This document shows positions 1 to 7,722 of a stretch of 17,995 bases of DNA, in pieces. Source of the stretch: an uncultured Muribaculaceae bacterium (GTDB taxonomy: Bacteria; Bacteroidota; Bacteroidia; Bacteroidales; Muribaculaceae). The translations under genes and the position numbers were made by a program. The stretch's first letter is position 1, and every line of letters starts with the position of its first letter. The stretch lies in contig CAJUSN010000038.1 in NCBI GenBank assembly GCA_910589095.1, forward strand, positions 1 through 17,995, read 5' to 3'. The notes under the pieces were generated by a model that worked only from the letters and a program-made list of their open reading frames with translations, did no database searches and had not been told where the DNA came from.

Positions 1-894
1 GAGGTGAGCCATGTGATCCGTGGTGAGGAATGGCTTCCCTCTGCACCCCTCCACGTGCTCCTCTACGAAGCATTCGGATGGGCCGACACTATGCCCGAGT
101 TCGTGCATCTCCCCCTTCTCCTCAAGCCCGACGGAAAGGGCAAGCTCTCCAAGCGCGACGGCGACCGCCTCGGCTTCCCCGTGTTCCCGCTTGAGTGGCA
201 CGACCCCAAGAGCGGCGAAATCTCCTCCGGCTATCGTGAGCGTGGCTATCTGCCGCAGGCCGTGGTAAACTTCCTGGCACTGCTGGGATGGAATCCCGGC
301 GATGACACCGAGATCATGTCGATGGATGAACTGATTGAGAAATTCTCGCTCGACCATTGCTCGCGCGCCGGCGCACGCTTTGACTTTGAAAAGGGAAAAT
401 GGTTCAATCATAAGTATTTACAAATGATACCCGCCGAGGAACTCACAGCCATGTTCAAGCCGGTGATGGAAGCCAACGGAGCGGATCCCAATGCTTTCTC
501 CGATGAATATATCACCCGCGCTATTGCCATGGTCAAGGACCGTGCTAATTTTGTCAGCGACCTTTGGGACCAGGCACGTTTCTTCTTCGTTGAGCCAACG
601 GAGTATGACCCCAAGGCTGTGAAGAAGCGCTGGAGCGAGGATATGCCACGCATCATGGGCGAGCTGATAGAGGTGTTGAAAGGCCTCGATGACTTCTCGT
701 CAGCTGCTGTCGAGCCAGTGGTGCTTGACTGGATCAAAAGCAAGGAATATCACCTTGGTAATGTGATGAATGCATTCCGCCTCACTGTAGTTGGTGAGTG
801 CAAGGGCCCCCACATGTTCGATATCACCGAACTTATGGGTCTTGACGAAACGGTGCGTCGCATCCGTCTCGGTATCGAACGCATCAAAGCGTAA
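1..894 (+). CDS. gltX: Glutamyl-tRNA synthetase, C-terminal part (5' end outside the window)
   Basis: This enzyme charges tRNA(Glu) with glutamate in the cytoplasm. The open frame runs from base 1, so the N-terminal HIGH half of the class I catalytic domain lies upstream, and the ATG or GTG codons near the start are internal. The visible part opens with the conserved stretch SHVIRGEEW, followed by LPLLLKPDGKGKLSKRDGD, where KLSKR is the KMSKS signature loop that holds ATP. The insertion around WHDPKSGEISSGYRERGYLP and the phrase VNFLALLGWNPGDDTE are typical of bacteroidete and other bacterial GltX. The rest is the helical anticodon-binding domain, ending in a normal TAA. About 297 residues are present. 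A terminator hairpin follows 20 bases downstream. No defect is seen. Confidence 0.97.
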   Translation, partial: EVSHVIRGEEWLPSAPLHVLLYEAFGWADTMPEFVHLPLLLKPDGKGKLSKRDGDRLGFPVFPLEWHDPKSGEISSGYRERGYLPQAVVNFLALLGWNPGDDTEIMSMDELIEKFSLDHCSRAGARFDFEKGKWFNHKYLQMIPAEELTAMFKPVMEANGADPNAFSDEYITRAIAMVKDRANFVSDLWDQARFFFVEPTEYDPKAVKKRWSEDMPRIMGELIEVLKGLDDFSSAAVEPVVLDWIKSKEYHLGNVMNAFRLTVVGECKGPHMFDITELMGLDETVRRIRLGIERIKA

Positions 895-914
895 TCACAT
901 ATAATCTTTACGGC

Positions 915-945
915 GTGGCGCGGTCCCTGAAAGGGATCGCGCCAC
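915..945 (+). terminator. gltX terminator hairpin
   Basis: A 14-bp stem beginning GTGGCGCG, with one G-T wobble and a GAA loop, lies 20 bases after the gltX stop. The tail is only mildly T-rich (GTTGCGTTTATAA), so intrinsic termination may be partial. No gene uses this hairpin on the other strand. Confidence 0.6.
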
Positions 946-1053
946 GTTGCGTTTATAAAGCGCGCGGAGCAGGTGAGTATCGCGTGCGTGAACTCGGTTG
1001 GTGGCCACGGTTGGTGGCTAACACTGTATTGTTGCACTGTAAGGATAAAGAAA

Positions 1054-1089
1054 TCAGGGAGAGGTTCCGTAGAAAGAACCTCTCCCTGA
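1054..1089 (-). terminator. Terminator of the exported-protein operon
   Basis: A perfect 14-bp inverted repeat (arm TCAGGGAGAGGTTC) has an 8-base loop. Read on the minus strand it is followed directly by ATTTCTTTATCC, a T-rich tail. It lies 34 bases beyond the stop codon of the lipoprotein gene that ends at 1124. It would end the minus-strand operon that starts near 8241 and keep it from running into gltX. Confidence 0.75.
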
Positions 1090-1123
1090 CCTGTTGTGAA
1101 TTGGGATGGGAATTCGGTTGTTT

Positions 1124-1684
1124 TTATTCCACCACTGTCACTCCAACAGAGCAATGAACGTCAGGACGGGTACCGTATAAAATTGCATAGCCCGGTTTTA
1201 CGCCGGTAATGGTATACATGTTATTTAATTCTACATTACCCCAACCTTCAACTATCCTATAGCCATGGGTTGCTTTTCGATCATCTGGCAGGGTTTTGTT
1301 GAGATCAACTCTTTCCCCAACTTTGACTGTTAGTTCAAATTCCGGAGTTACTGTAACATCGATGGTACGGATTGATTTTCCATCCTTGAGAAGCTCGATA
1401 CGGGTTTCACCGACTTCCTCAGCAAAAATAAAGCTTCCTGTAACATAAGCAACATTTTCATTTGAACTCGTTGATGTGATTCCGGACATTAATGAAGGAA
1501 TTACAAGCACTTCCTCGTCCAAGTCGTTTGTGTTGAAAAGTGGATACAATGAATACCCTTTCATAGTTATGGAAGATGGTATATCTATGAGGTCGTCTGT
1601 ATCGCTCTTACAGCTTTGAGATATAAAAATCATTGGAAGAGCGAGCATCAGGTAGGCTATATGCTTAGTTAAATTGAATTTCAT
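1124..1684 (-). CDS. Small Ig-like lipoprotein, last gene of the exported-protein operon
   Basis: The product is 186 residues. A hydrophobic signal (residues 5-22) ends in the lipobox-like ISQSC, so C25 is the predicted lipidated cysteine. The following KSDTDD resembles the acidic surface-export signal known for Bacteroidetes lipoproteins, which suggests outer-membrane and perhaps cell-surface placement. The rest is rich in beta-strand patterns and looks like two short immunoglobulin-like domains (about 36-115 and 115-186), each ending in a run of alternating hydrophobics such as IRTIDVTVTPEF and SVGVTVVE. I recognise no enzyme motif. It starts 32 bases after the upstream barrel-like gene and precedes the operon terminator, so it is probably co-transcribed. 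Base composition looks more AT-rich than the neighbouring genes, apart from the WG-repeat gene, so it may be a recent addition. The lipoprotein call is firm; the role is unknown. Confidence 0.85.
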   Translation of the reverse strand: MKFNLTKHIAYLMLALPMIFISQSCKSDTDDLIDIPSSITMKGYSLYPLFNTNDLDEEVLVIPSLMSGITSTSSNENVAYVTGSFIFAEEVGETRIELLKDGKSIRTIDVTVTPEFELTVKVGERVDLNKTLPDDRKATHGYRIVEGWGNVELNNMYTITGVKPGYAILYGTRPDVHCSVGVTVVE

Positions 1685-1716
1685 AACGTTTAATTTTTTT
1701 AATGAAGAGAGTTCTT

Positions 1717-3177
1717 TTAGAAGATCAGACCGAGGTTGAGGAAGAAGCCTTTGCGCTTGGCTCCCATCAGATCGCAGGTTTGAGTGATTACTTTGTGCTT
1801 GCCGCCGATGCCGTAGTTGAGAGCGTAGCCACCTTCAATTGCCAATCGGAGAGGATAGCCAATGTTGAAGCTGAAGCGGAGGCCGATGGGCACGCGTACA
1901 AATGATCCGTAAGGATTCTTGGCTTTGTTGTTCTCATCAAGAAGGCTGCCGGTGTCGATCATGAATCCACCTTCGTACTGCACAAGGAAGTAGGGCATGA
2001 AGTCCATGAAGCCGAGGAATGTCTTGCTGATACCGTAGCCCATACCTACGTTCCACCACATTGGCGCCTTGAATTCGTAGTCTGGCTGGTCAAGCACAAT
2101 GAACTTGTCGCCCGGATGGTCGGTCATATTGAAACCGAGATCAAAGAGGAAATGGTGGATGATGCCTGAACGTGTGAATCCGGTTTTGCTGTCAAGAAGG
2201 AGTTCCCCACCCCACACATGGGGTGAATAGGTGGCGAGAAGGGATGCGCGGAGGTGATTGTCGGGGGTGCGTACCACCACGTCGCCGTTCTTACGGTTAC
2301 CGGCCATGGCTGCTTCGAAGTTCACCTGAGCATGGTCATCCCATGTTTTGCCAACACGGGCACGGCTGATGCGCTTGGAGTACATGTTGCCGTTTTTATC
2401 CATACGCTGAGAGAACACACTGACGAGATCGCCTTTCTTCAATCCGGCATTTTCACCGATGCTGATCTGAGCGGGATGGCGGCGGGTAATCACACCACGC
2501 AGTGCAAGATCGGGCACTTGCTCCGTCAGTTTCTTAGAATCTTCAGAGGCCAATCCGGTTGATGAGAAGGCGTGTTCTACCTTAAACTTGGGGAGGGCAG
2601 CATAGCGCTGAGGATCGCCGATACACGACATGATGTCAAACGCTTCATCATTGGAGATGACAACTCTATAAAGGTGTGAGCGATAGCCTGTACGTTCTTC
2701 TTTTCGCTTGGTTTTGGGGTCGGTGTATGTATACGTGAAAGGGGTGTTGACTATAAAGTAGCAGTGGGTGAGAATAGGAAGGTAATCCTCGGCCACCACA
2801 TTGGCCACATTGTCGCCGCTACCCACACGCATGGTTTCACTTGCAAATTCCTCATCCTGTTTCTGCATATTTTTAAGTGCAATTTTTCGGAGGAGTTCTT
2901 CGCTTGTACCGTTCTTGGTAAGGATGTTTACAATAGTATTGCCGAAGTTCATTGCATTGAGCTGTGACTCATCGGCATTGGGCACATTGTATTCAATAGG
3001 ATACATTTTTGAGCCAAGTTCTGCATTTTCAATGAGGTCAAAGCGATCGGAGACTACGGGTACAATCCAGCTTTTGGAGTCGTAGAGCTTGGCGATTTTT
3101 TGTTTTTTGGCCGAGGCAAAAGGCACGGCCACAGCTATCAGCAGGGCGCAGACAGCTATTCGGAAAAATCGGTTCAT
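1717..3177 (-). CDS. Exported protein with FlgT-C-like middle and outer-membrane beta-barrel-like C-terminus
   Basis: The product is 486 residues with a signal peptide (MNRFFRIAVCALLIAVAVPF, cut near ASA-KK). Residues of about 235-305 contain AQISIGENAGLKKGDLVSVF, then RISRARVGKTW and KNGDVVVR. This is the small beta-barrel pattern of the FlgT C-terminal domain: a glycine-rich turn, GLKxGD, then a strand ending in a GD pair. The last 170 residues alternate hydrophobic and polar residues with many aromatics and glycines (SATYSPHVW-like strands, GMGYGISKTFLGFMDFMPYF) and finish GFFLNLGLIF. That ending matches the outer-membrane beta-signal with a terminal Phe. I infer a periplasmic N-terminal part joined to a small outer-membrane barrel. 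It lies 49 bases after the coiled-coil gene and is probably in the same transcript. The FlgT-like assignment is weak; outer-membrane location is likelier. Confidence 0.8.
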   Translation of the reverse strand: MNRFFRIAVCALLIAVAVPFASAKKQKIAKLYDSKSWIVPVVSDRFDLIENAELGSKMYPIEYNVPNADESQLNAMNFGNTIVNILTKNGTSEELLRKIALKNMQKQDEEFASETMRVGSGDNVANVVAEDYLPILTHCYFIVNTPFTYTYTDPKTKRKEERTGYRSHLYRVVISNDEAFDIMSCIGDPQRYAALPKFKVEHAFSSTGLASEDSKKLTEQVPDLALRGVITRRHPAQISIGENAGLKKGDLVSVFSQRMDKNGNMYSKRISRARVGKTWDDHAQVNFEAAMAGNRKNGDVVVRTPDNHLRASLLATYSPHVWGGELLLDSKTGFTRSGIIHHFLFDLGFNMTDHPGDKFIVLDQPDYEFKAPMWWNVGMGYGISKTFLGFMDFMPYFLVQYEGGFMIDTGSLLDENNKAKNPYGSFVRVPIGLRFSFNIGYPLRLAIEGGYALNYGIGGKHKVITQTCDLMGAKRKGFFLNLGLIF

Positions 3178-3226
3178 TTATGATTGGTTTTAATAGGTTT
3201 TTGGTCGAAATGATTTGATGATTGGA

Positions 3227-4171
3227 TCACCACCAATGGATGTGGTAATGATAAGTGGGTTGGTTCTTGGCTTTTGCCACAGCTATTTTGGTAGCGCTTT
3301 CAATAGCGGCCATCTCTTCAGCGTGGGCATTGGCCTGTCGCTGCTGTTCGGCTTTGCGTTCGGCATCGGCAACGCTCTGGATACGTGATGCCATTTCAGC
3401 AAGCAGAGCATCGGCTTCGGCTTTCACGGAAGGGCTGGCGTTTTCCATGCGGCTGAGAATGGCTGAAGCTTCAGCGGCACCGGCTTCGGTGGGGTTGGCG
3501 CTCCAGGCTCCACGTGCCTCGGTGATGATCTTGGTGTTGGCGGCATCACACTCCTGCTGCACCAGGGTGAGGAGGAGCTGCTGCGCTTCATCGTATTGCG
3601 GGCACACTGAGGGGATGCGCAGAAGCGTTGCGTAGGCTTCGGCATAGTTACCGGCCTGACCGAGCGCGCGGGCCTTGTTGATGATGGAGGGACCTTGCTG
3701 CTCATAGTAAGAAGCAATGCGCTTTTCGGCTTCGGCAATGGCGCGGTTGATGTCGGGGTCGTTGACGTTGATGCGCTTGAATGCCGATGCATAAGCTTTG
3801 TCGGGGCCACTGCCAACACCGCGAAGAGTCATGTTGCACGTGGAGAACACCACGCCCTCTTCGCCGTTGCCTATATAGAGGGTGAGCGAGAGCTCGACGG
3901 CTGTTTGCGGAGGCGCTGTGGCTGTGGTCTCTTTCTTAAGCTCTATGGCATTGGCGGTGATGATGAATGGCGATTGCACGCCGCTGTTGGCCGCCACGCC
4001 ATGGTTTGACACAATGCGGTTTAGCTTGTCAAGAAGCACTTTGTCGGCTGTTGGGGTCACTCCATCATGTTCAATGTAGGGCGTGAGGATGATTTTGGAG
4101 GAGAGTACCGACTGGGCGCTTGAAGCCATGGCCACAAGTGCGAGCGCGAGTGTGAAAATTATTTTTTTCAT
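3227..4171 (-). CDS. Secreted coiled-coil protein with His/Trp-rich tail, unknown function
   Basis: The product is 314 residues. I start it at MKKIIFTLALALVAMASSA (signal peptide, cut before QS), because the upstream in-frame start at 4237 would overlap the DUF6175-like gene and hide the signal. The N-terminal 150 residues have mixed strands (SSKIILTPYIEHDG, AVELSLTLYIGNGEEGVVFSTCNMTLRG) in a style reminiscent of CsgG- or TolB-like domains. A helical second half contains a TPR-like stretch (INKARALGQAGNYAEAYATL) and a long charged helix with ERKAEQQRQANAHAEEMAAIESATK. The protein ends in YHYHIHWW, an unusual aromatic and histidine tail. The gene begins 22 bases after the DUF6175-like gene, so the two are almost certainly co-expressed. 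I do not recognise a named family. Confidence 0.85.
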   Translation of the reverse strand: MKKIIFTLALALVAMASSAQSVLSSKIILTPYIEHDGVTPTADKVLLDKLNRIVSNHGVAANSGVQSPFIITANAIELKKETTATAPPQTAVELSLTLYIGNGEEGVVFSTCNMTLRGVGSGPDKAYASAFKRINVNDPDINRAIAEAEKRIASYYEQQGPSIINKARALGQAGNYAEAYATLLRIPSVCPQYDEAQQLLLTLVQQECDAANTKIITEARGAWSANPTEAGAAEASAILSRMENASPSVKAEADALLAEMASRIQSVADAERKAEQQRQANAHAEEMAAIESATKIAVAKAKNQPTYHYHIHWW

Positions 4172-4193
4172 AATCGGTGTGTTACGTGGTGGC

Positions 4194-5165
4194 TTATTGT
4201 TTTGCTCCGAGTACAACGTAGGCTTGTCCCTGGCCAATGGGCACAGTGGTGACGCTTACGTTGAAGCGACCGAGGTCACGGGCAATGGGCGAAATGAACG
4301 ATTCCATTGTCTGGGCTTTCACTTTACCTTTCTTTGAACCGAAACCTCCGGCTGCAACGGCGGAGAAGAGGGGGAAGCGCACCTGGTCAAAGCGGAGTGT
4401 TTCGCGGCTCTTCTGATTCATGGAGCAGGCGCCTTCAACGGCATGTTCCTCAAGCCAGTAGTTGATGTAGTCAGCCAGTTCGCCGCTTTCACCGTCAACC
4501 GATACTTCCGATTCAAAATGGAGTGGGCAATCTTCTGCAATCTTGAACACTATGGAACCTTCGCGGCCTTTGGACTCGATGTCGGTGAAGGCAAGGTCGA
4601 TTTTTGAGCAGAAATTGTCGATGAAACCGCCCACGGCTTCCTTCACCAGGATGGGTACGGGAGCGCTGGAGGCCGATGAGGTACCTATGTCGCCATGCAG
4701 AATCTTGCGCGAAGCGGCATCGATGGTCTGTGCCTTGAACTCAATGGAGCGACGTGCACCGAAGGGTTTGTTGTCAAGCGCCAATTCTACAATGAAATCG
4801 GCACCCACGTTGCGGGTCAGTATGTCGCGGTCGCTTTCGGTGACCATACCGTCGCCCTTCGAGGTCACGGCCATAGAATAGGCATCTTCGGTGTGAAGCT
4901 GCTTGAGCTCCTGCTTCAGTGAGAACATCTGATAACCCATTTCGGCCATCACGTCGCCCATCACGGCCACAGCGCCGTCCATGTCCACATCCTGGAGTGC
5001 TTTTTCGTAGTCAGGTGTTTTTTCATCGAGCATATAGCCTTTGCGCATGCACCAGTCGTCGGACGGGAACACCATGATTTTGGGCTTCTTCGCTTCGGCG
5101 GCATCCATACCACCAACGGCGACTATAGCCATTGAAGCTGCTAAGAATATTTTAGAAATTTTCAT
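4194..5165 (-). CDS. DUF6175-like exported protein
   Basis: The product is 323 residues with signal MKISKIFLAASMAIVAVGGM, cut near AEA-KK. The mature start KPKIMVFPSDDWCMRKGYM, the middle ADFIVELALDNKPFGARRSI, and the later VRFPLF segment match what I remember of DUF6175, a Bacteroidetes family of unknown function; this was not checked against a database. The early region (predicted strand, then DMDGAVAVMGDVMAEMGYQM) resembles the nucleotide-free fold of CsgG- or FlgO-like outer-membrane accessory proteins, but that link is speculative. I choose the start at 5165 over an in-frame one at 5207 because it gives a clean signal peptide. The start codon and first eight codons lie inside one copy of a 34-bp direct repeat; the other copy is 2.5 kb upstream at 7643-7676. 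The original gene appears intact. Confidence 0.85.
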   Translation of the reverse strand: MKISKIFLAASMAIVAVGGMDAAEAKKPKIMVFPSDDWCMRKGYMLDEKTPDYEKALQDVDMDGAVAVMGDVMAEMGYQMFSLKQELKQLHTEDAYSMAVTSKGDGMVTESDRDILTRNVGADFIVELALDNKPFGARRSIEFKAQTIDAASRKILHGDIGTSSASSAPVPILVKEAVGGFIDNFCSKIDLAFTDIESKGREGSIVFKIAEDCPLHFESEVSVDGESGELADYINYWLEEHAVEGACSMNQKSRETLRFDQVRFPLFSAVAAGGFGSKKGKVKAQTMESFISPIARDLGRFNVSVTTVPIGQGQAYVVLGAKQ

Positions 5166-5174
5166 GATTGTTTT
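5141..5174. repeat. 34-bp direct repeat, downstream copy (holds the live DUF6175 start)
   Basis: All 34 bases are identical to 7643-7676 in the same orientation. On the minus strand this copy holds AAAACAATC, the ATG and the first codons (MKISKIFL) of the functional DUF6175-like gene. The match ends sharply on both sides. With its partner it brackets the WG-repeat gene. Confidence 0.95.
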
Positions 5175-5220
5175 ATGTTGTTTATTTAGAGTATGTTTGA
5201 ATTCCAATGAATGTGAGAAC

Positions 5221-7491
5221 TTAATCTAAGTCTCGAAATTTGAAATTCTTGATAAAACTGTCAACTGCTTTGCCAGCCTCATTGTAAATGGTAACCTTTA
5301 CTCCTAAGCGAAACTGTGAGGGTTTGTTTGCAACCAAATTAAGAGCTGAGATGTCAAGTTTCTCTTCATCCACCCTCACTTCGGCATAATTTTGCCAAGG
5401 CTTATATTCTTGAGTAACTGAATATTTTTTGCCGGCAGAGGCTCCATTTACCATCAATTGGTACACAATCTTACAATTCTGGTCCTTGAGGAAGTGTAGA
5501 TCAACCTGACCTTTGAAATATATAGTCTTTATTCGGAATGGCGCATAGCTCTTCCTCGGGGAATAATTCACCCTACAACTAACATAGTATTCACCAAATG
5601 GGGTGTCATCCAACACCTCTTTGCCTTGACGTGCCACATACATCTTTTTGCCGTTTTTTACGGCGTCAAATAGACATGCATCTTCGTTCCAGCTCAAAGA
5701 GTCGTAGATTGGTTTGACACTCTCGGTCATTTCACCTGTATAGGTTTCCTCGGGATGGCTAACATTGTCCTCATAGCCATCCAGCAACAGGAGGCCGCAT
5801 TTACCATTCTCTACAGGCATCAGAGTGTTCACCGATTGACGGTCTTTGCTTACCATCGCCGGTCTTACTTCATCATATCCTTTAGCGCTAAGCCATTTGG
5901 CATCATAGGGGTAGGCGTGTTTCCATGTGTAATAATACACATACCATTTGCCATCTTTCTTGACATTGGCGAAAGGCATTCTGTGCATATTGGTGCTTGG
6001 CACAATCTCGTCGTATTCTGCGGGGAGAATCAATTTAAAACTATAGTCTGAAATGCCCCCGGCATATCGAACCAGGCCCTTCTTGTCACCTTTAGTAAAT
6101 ACCGCAAGATCCTCGGGAGCTTTATCGGACAGGCGATATACTTTTGTATTCTCATCGGCATCAGTTATGGGCTTACCAATCAGGTCGTACAGACTCCATT
6201 TACCATCATTTTTTGCGAGGAAAAGCCAATTGATGTTGTCATCTTCGGTTACTTCCTTTACATCTTCAAGGGTGAGTTTTGAACTTAAATCACCTCCTCC
6301 GCCAGTGGCAATGTAGAATTTTGTCTCATACTTGCCATCCTTATTTTTTGTAAATCGATAAGGCCGGTTGCCAATTTTTATATTAATAACATCGGTAACC
6401 TTAACGGGATGCCCGCTGGTCATGTCGTAAGACTCGTCATCAATAAACACCATTTGGTCTGCAACTCTAATATCCGACACAAACGTCATTCTGCCATCCT
6501 GGTCAAGTGGCGGGAGGAGGTCGCCTTTTTCTGTCAGATATATATATTTGTTTCCATCATAAGGTAGAGTCCCTTCAATGCCACGAGGCACTTTATTACC
6601 GCTCATCTGTTTAACATAGGAAAGCCAGCGGCTATTTATAAATAGCTCGTTAACTCTCATCCAGCCATCTTTTAGGAGAATATCGTAGCGGTTTTGATTT
6701 CGATTATATTCAACCCCTAACGGATAATGGTGCCCGAACTTATCAGACAAAAAAGAGAGACGACAAATGAGGCTCGGAGCATAATACTCTTTGTTTGTGA
6801 AGACACCGTCCTTTGATTCCTTGGGATCTGTGAGATTTAGGATTTCATTGTAGGCCGGCATCCACAAAATAGCTCTGTCGGGACCCTCGCAGAGGAAGGT
6901 GCCGTTACCCAGATTATGCATTTTAAATCCTACAGGTACAATCTCTTTGCCTCGAGAACTGTAACATCCCTCATCACCGGCCGCATTTTGCACTTTAAAT
7001 ATATACCCTCCATCTACACCGGGCATTGCATTCTCTTCTATTTTAGCGAATCGGCTGGGGATGATGTATCGTCCTTTTAAATCTATCATTCCAAGCAACC
7101 CATTTTCTTTGACAAAGGCATAGTACAGAATGTCCTCAGGGCGTACTTCTGCGTTTTGGGGAGTGCTGTTTCCTATGACCTTCAAGAGTTCCTCGGCTTG
7201 TGCATTTTTTCCTGCTGCTTGCAGAGTTTGTATTTCTTGCTTTATCATCTCAACCATCTCGGGTGGCATGGATTGTGCTCCCGCTGAGGCGTTTCCGCTA
7301 TTTTGCGCCTTCGGGCGGTATTCCACAAATGGTTCGGCACTGTCATACTTGGGTTTAATTTTCCATTTTCCCTGTTCATCTACATACCCCCATTTACCCT
7401 TTTTTTCATCTTTCTGGGGTGTGAGGTTTTGGCTGAATAGGGTGCCGGCACCGACAATTAGCGCCAACATCAAAGCAATCGCCTTTCTCAT
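5221..7491 (-). CDS. Secreted WG-repeat protein, apparently inserted into the operon
   Basis: The product is 756 residues with a signal peptide (MRKAIALMLALIVGAGTLFS, cut before QN). WG-type repeats follow: KKGKWGYVDEQGKWKIKPKY (about 30-49), then ENGLLGMIDLKGRYIIPSRF, KWSLYDLIGKPI, KKGLVRYAG with LILPAEYDEI, DGKWYVYYYTWK and ENGKCGLLLLDGY. Each has the aromatic-glycine turn followed by a hydrophobic strand and a (I/L)xPxxYD ending. WG proteins are mostly uncharacterised; the fold is thought to be a repeat solenoid or propeller that binds partners. The C-terminal 100 residues look like a separate beta-sandwich. By eye the gene is clearly more AT-rich than the genes on both sides. It lies between two perfect 34-bp repeats, which suggests it entered the operon as a cassette. 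The frame is uninterrupted, so it is probably functional. Confidence 0.9.
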   Translation of the reverse strand: MRKAIALMLALIVGAGTLFSQNLTPQKDEKKGKWGYVDEQGKWKIKPKYDSAEPFVEYRPKAQNSGNASAGAQSMPPEMVEMIKQEIQTLQAAGKNAQAEELLKVIGNSTPQNAEVRPEDILYYAFVKENGLLGMIDLKGRYIIPSRFAKIEENAMPGVDGGYIFKVQNAAGDEGCYSSRGKEIVPVGFKMHNLGNGTFLCEGPDRAILWMPAYNEILNLTDPKESKDGVFTNKEYYAPSLICRLSFLSDKFGHHYPLGVEYNRNQNRYDILLKDGWMRVNELFINSRWLSYVKQMSGNKVPRGIEGTLPYDGNKYIYLTEKGDLLPPLDQDGRMTFVSDIRVADQMVFIDDESYDMTSGHPVKVTDVINIKIGNRPYRFTKNKDGKYETKFYIATGGGGDLSSKLTLEDVKEVTEDDNINWLFLAKNDGKWSLYDLIGKPITDADENTKVYRLSDKAPEDLAVFTKGDKKGLVRYAGGISDYSFKLILPAEYDEIVPSTNMHRMPFANVKKDGKWYVYYYTWKHAYPYDAKWLSAKGYDEVRPAMVSKDRQSVNTLMPVENGKCGLLLLDGYEDNVSHPEETYTGEMTESVKPIYDSLSWNEDACLFDAVKNGKKMYVARQGKEVLDDTPFGEYYVSCRVNYSPRKSYAPFRIKTIYFKGQVDLHFLKDQNCKIVYQLMVNGASAGKKYSVTQEYKPWQNYAEVRVDEEKLDISALNLVANKPSQFRLGVKVTIYNEAGKAVDSFIKNFKFRDLD

Positions 7492-7547
7492 ATAGTAAGA
7501 ATAATGTGTTATTTGTTTTATTTACGATGTTTAGGTACAGTTTTTTT

Positions 7548-7571
7548 AATGTGTTTAAATTCAAACACATT
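7548..7571. promoter_or_regulatory. AT-rich palindrome upstream of the WG-repeat gene
   Basis: Arms AATGTGTTT and AAACACATT (9 bp, perfect) are separated by 6 bases. It lies 57 bases before the WG-gene start, inside the inserted module. A T-run flanks it on the plus strand, so on the minus strand it is followed by A's and is not a normal terminator. A regulator site or an mRNA hairpin are both possible. A related AAACACATTT occurs at 7624-7633. No TAnnTTTG promoter was found in 7492-7642. Confidence 0.4.
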
Positions 7572-7631
7572 ATAAGAAGCTGGTTAAAGATATTACCGTG
7601 AAAATGTCATAAAAATTCTTTGAAAACACAT

Positions 7632-7667
7632 TTAAACCGTTTCTAAGAATATTTTAGAAATTTTCAT
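7632..7667 (-). pseudogene. Truncated 5' stub of the DUF6175-like gene
   Basis: ATG at 7667 opens an 11-codon frame reading MKISKIFLETV then TAA. The first eight codons and the 9 bases before the ATG are identical to the live DUF6175-like gene start at 5165; after that the sequences part completely. The stub begins 55 bases after the stop of the LPP20-like gene, where the intact gene would be expected. I read it as the original start, cut off by insertion of the WG-repeat module. Confidence 0.75.
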
Positions 7668-7676
7668 GATTGTTTT
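7643..7676. repeat. 34-bp direct repeat, upstream copy (stub side)
   Basis: A perfect copy of 5141-5174 in the same orientation. The bases between the two copies (7642 down to 5175, about 2.47 kb) contain only the WG-repeat gene and its AT-rich flanks. A repeat of this length is too long for a usual transposon target duplication, but fits homologous or template-switch integration. Confidence 0.95.
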
Positions 7677-7722
7677 TTTGATTGGGTTTGTTTCTTTTCA
7701 GTTGTGTGGAATCTCTCCAATT

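Noticed and set aside
5191..7571. Possible terminal inverted repeats of the inserted module (TGTTTGAATT near both ends, opposite orientation)
   Set aside because: Only ten AT-rich bases match and neither copy is at the module edge, so chance is likely.
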